DNA from: Chelonoidis abingdonii | Taxonomy: Eukaryota > Chordata > Testudines > Testudinidae | NCBI RefSeq assembly: GCF_003597395.2 | Contig: NC_133770.1 | Location: forward strand, 87,357,164 to 87,421,163 | DNA length: 64,000 bases | Reading direction: 5' to 3' | Part shown: piece by piece, positions 34,621 through 46,152 of the stretch | Numbering within the stretch: the stretch's first letter is position 1 | How the letters are laid out: the number at the start of each line of letters is the position of its first letter | Translations under genes and position numbers: made by a program | Notes under the pieces: generated by a model | What the model saw: the letters and a program-made list of their open reading frames with translations, nothing else | The model's database searches: none | Told to the model about the DNA's origin: nothing

Positions 34621-35402
34621 TAGCTCCCTTGGCTTGTATAGAATAACATAGATTAACAGCTGAGGATATGTCCTATATAACAGACACATAATAATTTCAC
34701 TGAAATTTTCTGCATGCCTTCCATACTGTAAAATGGACACACAATATGGATAATTGAGGGTACTAATTATTCATAGGGCCTAAGCATTTCAAATGCAGTT
34801 CTATTAACTAGATCACCTACTATTCCTTATTTCTATGACCACTAAGTGGAGAATGGCATTTTGACTTAGTTAACCTGGAGGGCAAGAATTATTTATAAAA
34901 GATTAGAAGCACTGATAAATATTTTTAGTGGTATATACTCCAAAGTTTTTAACCCAGAAGGGTGCTGGTGCATCTGTGATCAGAAGTTGAAACAAATTTA
35001 CAATAACAGGTAACACTCATTTCATAAACATCCAATGTACAGTATTCTTTTTGTAGTTGGTAAAAACTAATGGATTCCTTGACAGACAGAGCTATGTAGA
35101 AATATATTTGCTCTAGAACTGAAAGTCTGTAGTGCTTTAGTTCAAGTAACACAGCTCATGTTAAGTCCTTCTGTCTTACGAGGAGTGGGTAGGGGTGGGA
35201 GTGGAGGTGTTTCTGTCTGTCTCTCTCCTAGTCAGATGCCTTAGTTTTTGTGTATTGAGATGTTCATAAATTCACATGACCTTCTGCTCTTTGCTATTTG
35301 TTGATAGTCAGAAGGAAGGATGTTTATTAAATACCAAATATAAATTTCCTTTTTATTTCATTAAGGACGTGTTTGTTGTTGAAGGAGCATTATCACCACA
35401 TT
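34621..35402. other. Non-coding stretch
   Basis: No gene or classified repeat seen; short frames only. Confidence 0.45.
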
Positions 35403-35486
35403 GGCCCAAGTTGTTAGCTGGTGTAAATCAGCATAGCTCCATTAAAGCCTATGGAGCTACACTTATGCCAGCTGAGGATCTGGTCC
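35403..35486. repeat. Short palindromic (foldback) repeat
   Basis: Left 'ttagctggtgtaaatcagca' pairs with right 'acttatgccagctgaggatc', and 'tagctccatt' pairs with 'tatggagcta' at the centre. One of the clearest copies. Confidence 0.65.
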
Positions 35487-36103
35487 TGAAGTGTTTTTAA
35501 TAGATGTAATGGTGGGCACATTCATTATAAAGAGGAGACAGGTTACTTCATTTCTTTTCCCAAGGATAGTGGAAGAGGGATAGTCCAATACTTCAGCTCC
35601 ATTTTGAGGGATGGTCAAAAGTTTGTCTAATGGTGGCCAGATGCTTAGGAAAGACCTAGCAAATCAGTGGACTCCATCTTCATCAAGTGACTGGATTTGC
35701 TGTATAGATGCACATGGATATTATCTCAGCCACCACAGGAGGCAGCAGCTTCTCTATATGAACTAGAGGGAAACATCCCCTGGGATGAACCAACATGAGC
35801 CACAGTTCAGTCCCCAACTAGAGGTTCTTCTATTGAAGTTATGATGCACATCACACTGAAAACTAGATAAGCATTTGAAGTGGCACCAAAAAGCAGATGA
35901 AACTTAAGTTTTGCTATAAACTTCATCTTCAAGACAGGTTTGCCCAAGGGTTCACTGAGGTTCATGAATCTCTTGGCTAACCAGTTTCAAGTGAGCCTAG
36001 ACAGACTTTTGGTTATCAGAAACTATGTAAAACTCATAGTTCTGTGCAGCTTTGACTTGAAACTAGGCAATTTTGGTTGTGTTTCATTTTGAGAAGATGG
36101 GTA
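35487..36103. other. Non-coding stretch
   Basis: Nothing recognised; no frame over about 75 codons. Confidence 0.45.
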
Positions 36104-36456
36104 GAGCTGGGAATTTTTCGACTAAATGTTCTTGCAGCAGAAAGTATCAGTTTGTCAAAAATAGAACTTTTCAAAGGAAAGGGTCAATTTCAATGAATTT
36201 TTTTGACTTGGAAAAAATTAAAAATTGTCAAAACATTTTGCTTCAATATTTTCAGAGTGACAAAAAACTGATTAAATATCACAAATAAATACATAAATGG
36301 TCAACATCAAAATGAAGCATTTCAACTGACCCAAACCAAATATTGAGCTCAAACTTTCAGTTCACAAACATTTTTCAAGATTTTGACATTTCATCCTCTG
36401 TCGGGACAGGAACATTTTTCAATATCTCATAAACTTTCGTGGAATGGAAACACCTG
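36104..36456. repeat. AT-rich dispersed repeat, possible MITE
   Basis: Starts 'agagctgggaatttttcg' and ends near 'ggaaacacctgctct'; the ends are loosely inverse. The interior repeats 'gtcaaaaat', 'attgtcaaaacattttg' and 'cattttgacatt'-like text shared with 24544 and 56690. No duplication identified. Confidence 0.4.
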
Positions 36457-38081
36457 CTCTGCTTATGAATTCATTACAATGCAAAGCTCAGGGATTGCCT
36501 AACCAAGCAGTGTGGTAACGCTTTACCAACATTTCTCATGCTTTTAGCTTCCCTTTTCTGATCTAATTTCTTTACATGCTTTCTCTTTGACAGTGCCATT
36601 ATAAAAGGATGGTCAACTGATTTATCAAAGCAAAAACATTCCACATGTAAATTACATTTCAATCAAAACGAGAAGGTAGGGAATTTCAATACACTATTTA
36701 CATACCAGCACAACATGTAGTTTCACAACTATATACTCATCAGCGCATAAGCATTTTTAAGTGGAAAATTATATTTTTCCCCTTCTCTTTATCATAAAGT
36801 TCTCACCTAAGCATGTAATGAGAGCAAGAAAATTTAGAGTAAATGCTCTTGTTCCATACCTAATTTCTTCCATTTTACTTAGAAATTATTGGATTCTGAG
36901 AGCAGAGACAGAGTGTAAGTAACGTATATACTCCTATAAACTAGGCCTAACAATGACAGCTTTGCTTCTGAGTGTCCTTGCCTTGATCTTTCCACATTAA
37001 TTCCTATTCCCATCTATTACAGAGAAGATCATGTCTGGATTTAAGTGCAATTCAGAGAGAACAATATCTCCATTTCTGTGATGATGTTTTCATTTTTGTG
37101 CTATCATCTTCTTGCCCTTGGTTTAAAGCAATGGAATTATTATGGTGCCCCTGATGACCCATGTACTGCTGCCATCCATAAAATCAGGAAACAGTGAGTG
37201 CCGCTGGAGGTGAGCAACAAAGTTTGATTAGTCTAAATTCCATTTGAAATTGTGAAATGACATAGCAAAAGCTATGTAACCCAGCTCCAAATTTAGGCAG
37301 AAATAAAGTTCCGGGGAGAAAAATATATTTAGACCTAAGGCCTGTTAGGATGCGGCTAATATAATTTATTCATTATTTCAAGCCGGGTGTAATGATTCTA
37401 TAGCATGTCTAGGGTTTGTCAAGCAACATTCCTTTGATTCATGGTGTAAGGGGGCATACAAGCCCCACACCGGGGAACCAAAGGTTAACAAGCAGCTCTG
37501 GGCCTAGACTGTCACACCCCACCACACTGTGAGGCATGCTCACAGTGGAGGCAGAGCTCAAAAGGGAGCAGCCCAGTGCAGTCAGGGTGGACAGAGTGAT
37601 GGAGCAGTCTTATGCTGTTAGCTGCTCCAGAGAGGCCACAGAAGCTCCACACGGCCTGGACCAGACCTTGTTGCCACGCAGTAGAAGGCCCCCATGGAGA
37701 CCAGGAATGGGTGGCAGCACCTGACAGAAAAGAGTTTCTGGATCACTAGGGAGAACCCCTTCCACACACTTGATGAGTCCATAAGCTGATTCTACGGTGA
37801 CTTTGCAGGGGCAGAGGCCCTGGCCTAGGGAGCAGGCTTATGGAGGGACGTCCACTTTAGGCCACATACCTGACCTGCCAGTCACTGGGTCCTGGGTTGG
37901 AACCCATTGGAGCAGGAAGGGTCTGGGTTCCTCCACCACCAGAACCACTGACTCTCACCACTTGGCCATACCGCTTCAAACTCTCACCACCAGGAGACAC
38001 TACAAGGTTCAGACACTGAACCCTCTGACACATGGTTATACAAGATGTTAGCTAAATCCCTTGCTTAGAGTCAAGTAAATA
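36457..38081. other. Non-coding; possible LTR fragment at 37441-38060
   Basis: No gene supported. From 37441 the text 'ggtgtaagggggcatacaag' and 'ccccacaccggggaacc' resembles the start of a turtle LTR (TG..). It is followed by a GC-richer block to about 38060 with short frames on the plus strand. No second LTR, primer-binding site or protein homology was seen. Confidence 0.3.
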
Positions 38082-38535
38082 GGCTACGTCTACCCTGTCC
38101 AGTTAACCTGGGTCATTGGCACCCAGGTGTAAGCACCTGGGTTAGCCTAGCCAGGGTGTAAGCATCCCAGCAAAGCTCTACCTGCATTGTGATCTCAATG
38201 CTTCTGCAGGTGACTCACCTGTGTGTGTTGGGGGCATAGCCCAGGATTCATCGTGCTGAGAGGTTCTAGGGTTCTCTTCCAGTCAATTGTGAGAGAACAT
38301 GTCTGTGATTTGAGGAAAATTATGGGAAGGCACTGGATGATTAAGCCAGCATCCTCACTGCAAAGTGAACAGGTTCCAGCCTGAGTTAAAGCAGAGCTTA
38401 GATTCTAAGCCACACCCTCAGGTAAGCAAGCTAGCCTGGGCTAAAAGCCCCTCCAAATCAGGAGCAGAGGTTTTTCTGTGTGGCTGGTAGTGGGGATTGG
38501 GCTAAAACCCACATTAACTACAGTTTAGACATACT
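38082..38535. mobile_element. Palindromic MITE with 'ggctacgtctac' terminus
   Basis: Left 'ggctacgtctaccctgtcc' and 'agttaacctggg' face right 'cccacattaactacag' and 'tttagacatactta', an imperfect terminal inverted repeat of about 30 bp. Further internal inverse pairs occur ('cctgggttagcctag' with 'ctagcctgggct'). The termini suggest Harbinger type. The exact right boundary and duplication are unclear. Confidence 0.55.
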
Positions 38536-38875
38536 TATAGTATTAGAAAGGTGAGTCCAGGCCTTTGGTGAAGCTTGTTTGGCTTACTGGCCTATTTTCC
38601 TAATACAGAGAGTAGCCATGCATGCAGCACACAGGTATCAGAGGCAAACAGAAGAACATTATGAGTTCCTTATGCAAATAGAATAGCACTAGCATTCTCA
38701 GTGATAAAACAAGAGCAAAACTTAGAAATCATACTAGTGCCATTTCTGTATTTTCGTTCATATCTCCTAAAACTTCATAGATTCATTGTTATATCAACTT
38801 AACTTTGTATTGCCCATCCACTTAGGCACTTCTATGGCCTCTATCATGGTAGAATGTGAACACCTCATAGCCATT

Positions 38876-38950
38876 AATTAATTTGTTCTCAAAACATCCC
38901 TGTGGGAAAAGGATGTTTAATTAGCCCCATTTTACAGAAGGTGTAAAGAA
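38876..38950 (-). repeat. MIR fragment (reverse orientation)
   Basis: 'ctcaaaacatccctgtggga' followed by 'tagccccattttacagaagg' fits the reverse MIR core ('cacaac..ccctgtgaggta...ccccattttacagatg'). Short and diverged. Confidence 0.55.
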
Positions 38951-39108
38951 CAGCCTTTGCAGTGCACAACAAGTTTTACTGGTCCTATAAACTTTAGGAA
39001 CTATGCTACTACCTATTAAGCACGATCTATTAGCACCTTAACTATTTACATATATAGATCTACAGAGCACCCCTGCAACAGTTTGATTGAGCCAGGGATT
39101 AAAGCTTG

Positions 39109-39194
39109 GATTTTCAAAGGCGTTTAAGAAAGGCAGGAGTCCAGTTCTTAACTGAATTTCAGCAGAACTTGGGCACCTAACGTCTTTGAAAATT
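39109..39194. repeat. Short palindromic (foldback) repeat
   Basis: 'gattttcaaaggcgttta' on the left is the near inverse of 'taacgtctttgaaaattcc' on the right. A distinct variant with a 'ttttcaaaggcg' terminus. Related termini appear at 61589. Confidence 0.6.
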
Positions 39195-40045
39195 CCATTC
39201 TAAATTCAGGTCTCTAGAAAGCTACAGGACTATTTTTCTTCCATGTTCCTTTTCCCCCCCATGAGGTCAGGTTCATTTGCCTCAACAGGCATTTTCTTTC
39301 TCTTTATTACAAATATCTACCAATAAAAAGTTCTTTTCAGAAAGCACCACATACCTTCACTTTCTGGATCTTTGATTATGCTGCTATTTCAAGGAACAGC
39401 ATAAACAGCAAAATATTCAGTGCATCTTTGAAACAGAGAAGTAGCACACTTCTAAAACAAGATTTATCGCTGTCAATGAAATTTGGAAGCTCTTGAGGGC
39501 AAGAAAGATGGTAGTGAAAATCTTTAGAGAGGCCCTTCAATTATAAAATATTTCATTCATAAATTGTGGAGCAGAAATTCTATCACTAAAAGATTTTGTT
39601 TCAGTTTCAAAGGGATCGTGTCTTTGCTCTGAAAGCATTTCCGTGCAGCTGGAACCTATAGAATTGCTATGTAATTTTGTCCAATGGTGGATGTGCTTCC
39701 TTTATAAACGCTTTTTCTATTTCGTCCCTGCACGATAATGCTACAAAGATAAATAAAAATAAAATGCAAAACTTCCTGCAAGCTATTGATAAAATAGTTT
39801 GCAAAGTGGCAGAACACTCTTTGAATGTACTTAACTTAGTTCTTATAAACAATTCCAAACTGATCAGACTGGTAAGCAAAGTCCCCTGTGTAGCTAGGGG
39901 ACAGGCAAAGGCAGTGCACACTTCTCACCATACCTCATCTCTGATGCATAGAGAGCATCCTCTGGGAATAAGAGAGCAATTCCGTCTTCATGCCTGTTCA
40001 GTCCTCAGCCTTTCAACTGAGCCTGACAATGAGATTGGTCATTGT

Positions 40046-40324
40046 GGGTATGTCTACACTGCACTGAAAGACTCATGTCTGGCCCAGGCCAGTTGACTGG
40101 GGCTCGTGGGGCTTAAGCTAGAGGGTTATCAAATTTCAGTGTAGATGTTCAAGCTCTAGCATCCTCCTCCCTTGCAGGAGCTCAAAGCCTGGGCTCCAGC
40201 CCTAACCTGAGCAGCTACAGTGCAATTATATAGCCCTGCAACCCAAACCCCACAAACCCAAGTCAGGTCACTGGGCCAGCCACGGCCGTGCTGCAGGTGT
40301 TTTATCACAGTGTAAATGTACCCC
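40046..40324. mobile_element. Palindromic MITE (Harbinger-like TIR)
   Basis: Left 'gggtatgtctacactgcact' and right 'cagtgtaaatgtacccc' are inverse complements. The interior is mirrored ('ccaggccagttgactggggc' against 'caagtcaggtcactgggcc'), with 'cctcctcccttgcaggagct' at the centre. Same family as 7319-7603. A duplication was not resolved. Confidence 0.7.
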
Positions 40325-41265
40325 GGGATGGTAGATTTTTGTGATATGAACATGCATCTGCTGGAGGCTGGTCACTCATTTCACATAGACAACTGAATAG
40401 TCACAGCATGGGAGCAGGTCAATTCTACTTCAAGGAAACCCCATAAGAAAAGTCCAAAAACAGGGAAAACTCCCCTATGACAGAAGGAAGTTAAAGTGCT
40501 GTGTGGTCATGCCCCCTTCCCAGCCATGCAGATATCATGGGAATGGGAGAAGCTGGAGGGATGACTGGTGAAAGAGCCCCAAACTCGTTCTGGCCCCTCT
40601 GTCAGTTGAGCTCTTGAGCAGTGTCAACTCTCTGTTAGGTGATCAGCTGCCTAACTCCAGCTTTCCCTCTGCCCTCAGGTTTATACTGGGAACAGTAGTT
40701 CCCCTGCTCTGCAGCCAGTCTATTGTTCGGGGGTGGATCCATCTGCATGCGGGACCATCAGCGCTGAGGACCCTTAAGGGCTTTCCCATTGTTAGCACCT
40801 CTGCTTGTAATAAGATTTCTTCTAACACTTCCTACATGTTCCTGCTCAAGATGGAGGCTACAATGCAAAAGTGAAGAGCACAGTACAGTTTACAATCAAA
40901 GTGATGTTCACAAAACAAACTGGAGGTTGTGGCTAGATACAGACATATCCCAATCCATCACAGAGATCATGTAACTCAATCTTAATTCCTGCATGCAAAA
41001 GGATAGTATTATGGTTCTGAAGGCACCTTTAACTATGATTTAACAGCCTTAGTATTCTTTTAACATTGGTTTCTCTATGGAATTTCCAAGAGCAGTTAAA
41101 AAACAAATTATAAAACTAAGAAATTCCATGAACGTGCATTTATGTGCTAGATAGCTGCAGAATATATCTGCACCCACTTAGGCAACAGCTGTCAGAGAAT
41201 AAATTGGGGATCTCAAGTCATAGGTACTTTTTATGTATTATATAGAATGCACCCTGGCATCTCTC
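40325..41265. other. Non-coding stretch
   Basis: No gene recognised. Two frames of 60-86 codons near 40.6-40.9 kb overlap on opposite strands without similarity to known proteins. Confidence 0.45.
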
Positions 41266-41727
41266 TAGTATTGCCATATCTCAGGTTCCCAAAAAGAGGA
41301 TACTGCCAGATGGGAAGGAGTCTTGGGGGAAGGGGGAGCTGGAGGGGGGTACAGTTGGGGGTGATGGAGCAGTACCTGCATCAGGGTACTCACTGGCAGT
41401 GCTGCTCTCTGTCACAGTGGCAAGGCAGCTGTGCAAGCTCAGGATGCGGCACCAGCTGTCGGTCAGCAACTCCCTGCGGAATCCCCTCTCCAGGGCTGGG
41501 AGTTGGAGTCCAGATGGGCGGGATCCAGCAGCTGTGACTTGCAGAGGACTGGACCAGTCAGCTGCAGATGGCAGGTGAGGACCCAGTCGGGGCTCTTTCT
41601 GAGGTGCAGTGTGTCTGCCCTGCAAAAGCCCCTGCACATTTCCTGTTATTTCAAAAATCTGCCTGGAAAGAGAAGGGAAGCTCAAAAAAGAGGCTGTCTG
41701 GGAACACCTAGATGTATGGTAACCCTG
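41266..41727. mobile_element. hAT-like element (462 bp)
   Basis: Left 'tagtattgccatatct' and right 'atgtatggtaaccctg' are inverse at most positions (CAGGGTTGCCATAYCT type). Subterminal 'gttcccaaaaagagga' faces 'ctcaaaaaagaggctg'. Flanks 'catctctc' (41258-41265) and 'cctctccc' (41728-41735) agree at 6 of 8. The GC-rich interior gives a 185-codon frame that runs past the right end into a GT repeat and is not a gene. Confidence 0.55.
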
Positions 41728-41912
41728 CCTCTCCCATGTGCGTTCACACTACCTCTGAAAAGAGGCAGGGCACACACATCATCACAGAACATATTCCACA
41801 GTGTGTTGCATATTAAAACTGAAATTCCACTCCATTTTCTTATGGACACCTGTGCAACCCGAATGGAATACTGGGACATCATTTATTCAGTGGAAATTTC
41901 CACTCTGCTTAC

Positions 41913-41943
<31 letters not shown>

Positions 41944-43559
41944 CTTAGTGTCAATGGGATGTTGGCTGCTCCACTGATTATAATATAGACCAACAGGCTT
42001 CTTCAACACTTTAAACCAATAAAAACAAATGTAAAGTTATGACAGCATGATTAAAAACTGGATCCATGCTGTTGAAAACAGCTGTTGAAAACAGCACTAA
42101 AAATAACATTTAGACTGGAAGTGATTGGCAGTGTTTCAAAAAAGAATATTTATCTGAAGTCCCACCTGCTTTACCAAAATTGTGGCTTTGCATTTCATTC
42201 ATTTGCACTGATATAAGAGTTACAATAAGAGGCTCTAATGCTGTCAGCAAAGATGGCAATTTGGATCCCTCATTTTTCTGTCTGTCAATCAAGTTGAAGC
42301 TAACTGGGGTAGGAGGAAGCTCCTGCATAGTTAAGCTGAATGCAGTTTTTCAGCAACTCAGGAGTGTATACTGTAAGAGAATTAATAGAGATATTTCATA
42401 ATGTGCAGTGCTATGTCACTTCTTTCCCTCCTTGCATGGACAGCCACAATTTTTAGCATCTCACTTCCAAAGCCTAACTTTTACCTGACCACTTCTCTTC
42501 CTTCTCTATCTTCAGTACAACTGGCTAACAGCTTACTGTAGCCAACAGAGAGTTCAGAGTTCCAGATTCCTTTAATGTAGTTACATCCTGCTACATAAGC
42601 CAGTTTACAGCCTACTGGTCCTCTCAGCAGACCATTAATTAAGCCTTTTACAAAATGAATGGCAATAGAGGAGCCTTCAGTGCTCTCAGCCAACCCTATA
42701 ATTCCAACAATCGAGGAACTAGACCACTTCTAAGGTCTAAAACTTGCATAGTTAGTATATATACTAGATATGTACAATGCTAATACCAAAAAAAGGGCCA
42801 CCCTAGACACAGCCACATCATATCATTTGAAAACTTATTTTATGTAAATTTAGGGGAGGTATGTTGTGGAGCTGTCAAGTAGTCCCATACGCCTGTAGGC
42901 AAGGTGAAACAATGGTACCTAAAATGAGTGTCATTTTTTTTCACAGTTCCAGAAACACTGCAACATGCTAATAACCACAGTTTTTACTGTTTAAATGAAT
43001 TTCAACACCTTAATGGGGTGTTTATTGGTCAAAACTACCACACGACAATGACTTAAAATATTTTTTATGTATTGGTTTTGCAAGGGCAAATATTTTTTCC
43101 CCAGAAATAATAAAGCTGTTTAGCATATAAATATCAAAATTTTGCAATAAAATACATATTCTTAATTGTCTATGTATCTCACAAGTGATTACAATAGTTT
43201 TCTGTATTTTCAATTGAAATTTGCTGGCCAGATTAGGCTCACATTGAAGGTCGTGCACCAGTAGCAGTAGTTTGCATGCCCATAAGTTGCTTCATGGATA
43301 GATGTAAATGCATGTTAATTCCTCATGTAAGGCTTCTCCATTTGTCAGCGTTTTTTACATACAATGTAGTATCTAGTCTGCCTGGTAGATAGTTTTAATG
43401 TATAATTGCCTATGCATGCAGTACCAGCCTTTGAAATATTTTAGAAATTAGCTTTTTAATTCAGTGACACTTATGCACAGCTCAGTATTAGTGTTATCGA
43501 TGACAATACACAGCTTCATATTATGAATACGCAAACACTATGAGAGAAAGAAATTGCCT
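41728..43559. other. Non-coding stretch
   Basis: No gene or classified repeat apart from the GT repeat at 41913. Sequence is AT-rich. Confidence 0.45.
41913..41936. repeat. (GT)n microsatellite
   Basis: Twelve uninterrupted GT units followed by a short TA run. Confidence 0.92.
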
Positions 43560-44790
43560 AACTAGAAGTAGTGAAGACAAAATCCACACAAGTCCTTGTC
43601 TCTGCACTGAAGAGGGATGATGAGTGTTACAGCTCTTACTAACCACGTCAAACAATATGACAAACCCATTTGACGCTGAATCACACCCAGAAGTACTTAC
43701 CAACATATCTATTGCACTGCCCATAATGTCAGATGTACAAGAGTTTCTACTGAAAATAGCAGATGTTGGTGAAAAACAAATAGAGAGATTTGTGAGAAGT
43801 GCACTTGATTCTGATGGGACACATAGCTTCTTCAGCCTAGCCAAGAAATCTGGCATCAAAACATTTGCTGACATAGCCAAGAAGTCCAAATTTAAGTCTG
43901 ACAAGGGAGAGACAATCACAGCAGCTCAGTCCAGACATTGTTTTCTACAGAGCCCCGTCCTTAGCAAGATGCAGAAATGATGTTTCAAGGGCAACTGTTC
44001 TATTGTCCTATTGGGGTCACCCAATGGGACTTGTGCCCATGTTCCTCTTCCATGCTGATGGAACAATGAGAAGAACAAAGGTAAAGTAGGGTATCAGCTG
44101 GATGCTCAAGCTAAAAGAATCCATGAGCTAAGAGCATGCAACAACAAAACCACAATGTACATCAGAGATGCCATGGATGTCATATGAATGATGGCTGGAG
44201 ACAACATGAGCACATTAGATGAATTGGCTGCTGAGTACTTGAGGCAGGTCCTAAAAGGAGTTGATAAAGCTAATTCTGTAATCAAAATCTTTGAAAGATA
44301 TGACTATAGTAACTCTATGAAAACTGCAGAAAGACAATGCTGAACAGGAGCTAACGTTGGACGTAAGAAATGCCAGGTGGTTAGTGGATACCTTGTGCCT
44401 CCATGGAAAACATTTCTAAACATGGCATCCAACAAGCAGTAACTTGTAAAATTCCTTTGTGAATATATGGTTCAAAATGCACCTGAGAGTGTAGGAGCGC
44501 ATCCAACACAAACACTTCTTTTTTGCAGGAGGCTTTTCCAATGGGGAAGTAGCAAAATCCATCACCAACAGAAGCACTGAAAAAGAACAAGATTTGTACA
44601 GTACTCAAAAGGAAGTGGTCACAAGGATGCTTCTGCATACTGTATGTGCCAATATGGTTTTGGGGTTTCTTGATGTCAAAGGAACCATAGCAATTAAGTC
44701 ATCCAACACAGTTTTGGTCTTTGCTGTTCACTATATTCCAGAAATGGAACACATAGATAACATGTGGATTGAAGCAGGTGCCATTACCAG

Positions 44791-45095
44791 CAGGGCTGGC
44801 TCTAGGCTCCGGCGTCCCAATAGGGTGATGAGATGTCCCGATTTTATAGGGACAGCCCTGATTTTTGGGTCTTTTTCTTATATAGGTCCCTATTAACCCT
44901 CACCCCCGTCCTGATTTTTCACATTTGTTATCTGGTCACCCTACATCCCAAGCATGTGCTTGGGGGGCACTTCTCAAGGGGCGGCATTCCGGTCCTTTGG
45001 AGCAACACTCTTGCTTCAGCGGCAGCACTCCGCCTCCTGCCCCCCCCCCCGCTTTTTTTTTTTCTTGGGGCAGCAAAAACCAAGAGCCAGCCCTG
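44791..45095. mobile_element. hAT element inserted in the nuclease-like pseudogene
   Basis: Perfect 13-bp termini 'cagggctggctct' and 'agagccagccctg', with a perfect 8-bp duplication 'attaccag' (44783-44790 and 45096-45103). Without the nested element it is about 174 bp. It interrupts the gene between 'WIEAGAIT' and 'RTTDNCCFIP', whose reading resumes after the duplication. The inner part is GC-rich with C10 and T11 runs. Confidence 0.93.
44821..44943. mobile_element. 123-bp hAT MITE nested in the hAT at 44791
   Basis: Starts 'tagggtgatgagatgtcccg' and ends 'atctggtcaccct' plus A, an inverted repeat. Flanks 'cgtcccaa' (44813-44820) and 'catcccaa' (44944-44951) differ at one CpG position. The interior 'ttttatagggacagccctga' and 'tttttcttatataggtccc' is typical of the turtle 'gtgaccagatgtcccg' family. 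Confidence 0.9.
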
Positions 45096-45271
45096 ATTAC
45101 CAGAACAACTGACAATTGTTGCTTCATACCTGCGCATGCAATTGTGATGCACTCACTCCTGCCTTCTGCAACATACTTCCTGCTGTACACAAATTAACAG
45201 CATGTGACTGTCATCCCTATTTGGTACTGGAAAAAATCTATGTTTAATGTTAGCAAAACAAAGAGAGCTTA

Positions 45272-45600
45272 CCAGAGGCACGGACTCTGTGGGTGCTTCA
45301 GGGCTGAAAAAAATAGTGAGGTGTTCAGCACTCACCAGCCACCCACCAATCAGCTCCTCCCCCTACCCCCAGCTGTATATATCACTGTATATCAGCTGTT
45401 CAGCGGCATGCAGGAGGCACACAGGGGGAGGGGAAGGAGCAGGGGCAGGAAGAGGCAGAGGGTGGGGGCAGAATGAGGCAGGAAGAAGTGGGGTGGGGGC
45501 AGAGGCAGCAGGGGTTTGGGGAAGGGATGGAGTGGGGACAGGGCTTGGGGCAGAGTGGGGGGTCGAGCACCCCCCTGGAACTAGGGAAGTCAGCACCTGT
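45272..45600. mobile_element. hAT-type MITE, second copy of the 'caNaggcg' family
   Basis: Termini 'ccagaggcacggact' and 'aagtcagcacctgt' are imperfect inverses. The perfect 8-bp duplication is 'agagctta' (45264-45271 and 45601-45608). The interior is purine-rich on the plus strand ('aggggcaggaagaggcagag'). The element sits inside the nuclease-like pseudogene between 'VSKTKRA' and 'YCFIDLAKFGEN'. A 224-codon frame runs through this element into the pseudogene but is a chance fusion. Confidence 0.88.
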
Positions 45601-46121
45601 AGAGCTTACTGCTTCATAGATCTTGCAAAATTTGGAGAGAATGATGGACAAGCCGCAACTTTTGCAGCAAGGAAGCTAGAAGTAGTGCTGTATGACCAGA
45701 GCGAGATAGAAAAGAAGACCCATAGAGACATAAATTGCTTGTGCCTCAATCTAGCCACCAGAAAGGACAAGTCACTGGCCAAACTCCTACTACGCGAGGA
45801 AAGTTTTGAAGTGCATGTCAAAAAAGCATCTTGGCAAACAAAGATTTGGATGTCTTCATACATAGTTAAACCAGATGTTGGATCACTATTGCAACATGGG
45901 TGGAAAAAATCGGATGATTAACTACTCTCTGTATTCTTCAAGGGTCTAATGGCATCAGATTTTCTACAAGATTTTTTTTATGCCTGTACCAGTAGGGGTT
46001 GCTGCACAATCAGCTGTGTCTGTTGTCACATAATTCTGCACAAGGAAGTTTGTTCAATGTGCCAAGGCAATGAAGACTGTAGTAACCTATGCCCTTTCAA
46101 CAAAGGTTGTAATCTTGAACA

Positions 46122-46152
46122 AGATGATGATAATGATGATTATATGATGATG
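46122..46152 (+). repeat. (GAT)n-like trinucleotide repeat in the acidic tail
   Basis: Imperfect GAT/AAT repeat encoding the Asp/Asn-rich end of the pseudogene reading. An acidic tail is expected at this place in the family, so the repeat is probably original coding sequence and not a later expansion. Confidence 0.6.

Larger units (their letters stand above)
38536..40045. other. Non-coding stretch
   Basis: Holds a MIR remnant (38876-38950) and a palindrome (39109-39194). A 139-codon frame at 39677-40096 overlaps a frame on the other strand, matches nothing known and runs into the MITE at 40046, so it is not called. Confidence 0.45.

Noticed and set aside
39677..40096. 139-codon open frame
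   Set aside because: Has a competing frame on the other strand, no motif, and runs into a MITE.
41431..41988. 185-codon open frame
   Set aside because: Starts inside a hAT-like element, leaves it, and ends in a GT microsatellite; no protein motif.
43521..43919. 132-codon minus-strand open frame
   Set aside because: Antisense shadow of the plus-strand nuclease-like pseudogene, whose reading matches a known family.
45247..45921. 224-codon open frame as a novel gene
   Set aside because: It crosses both boundaries of a hAT with a perfect 8-bp duplication; only the last third is old coding sequence.
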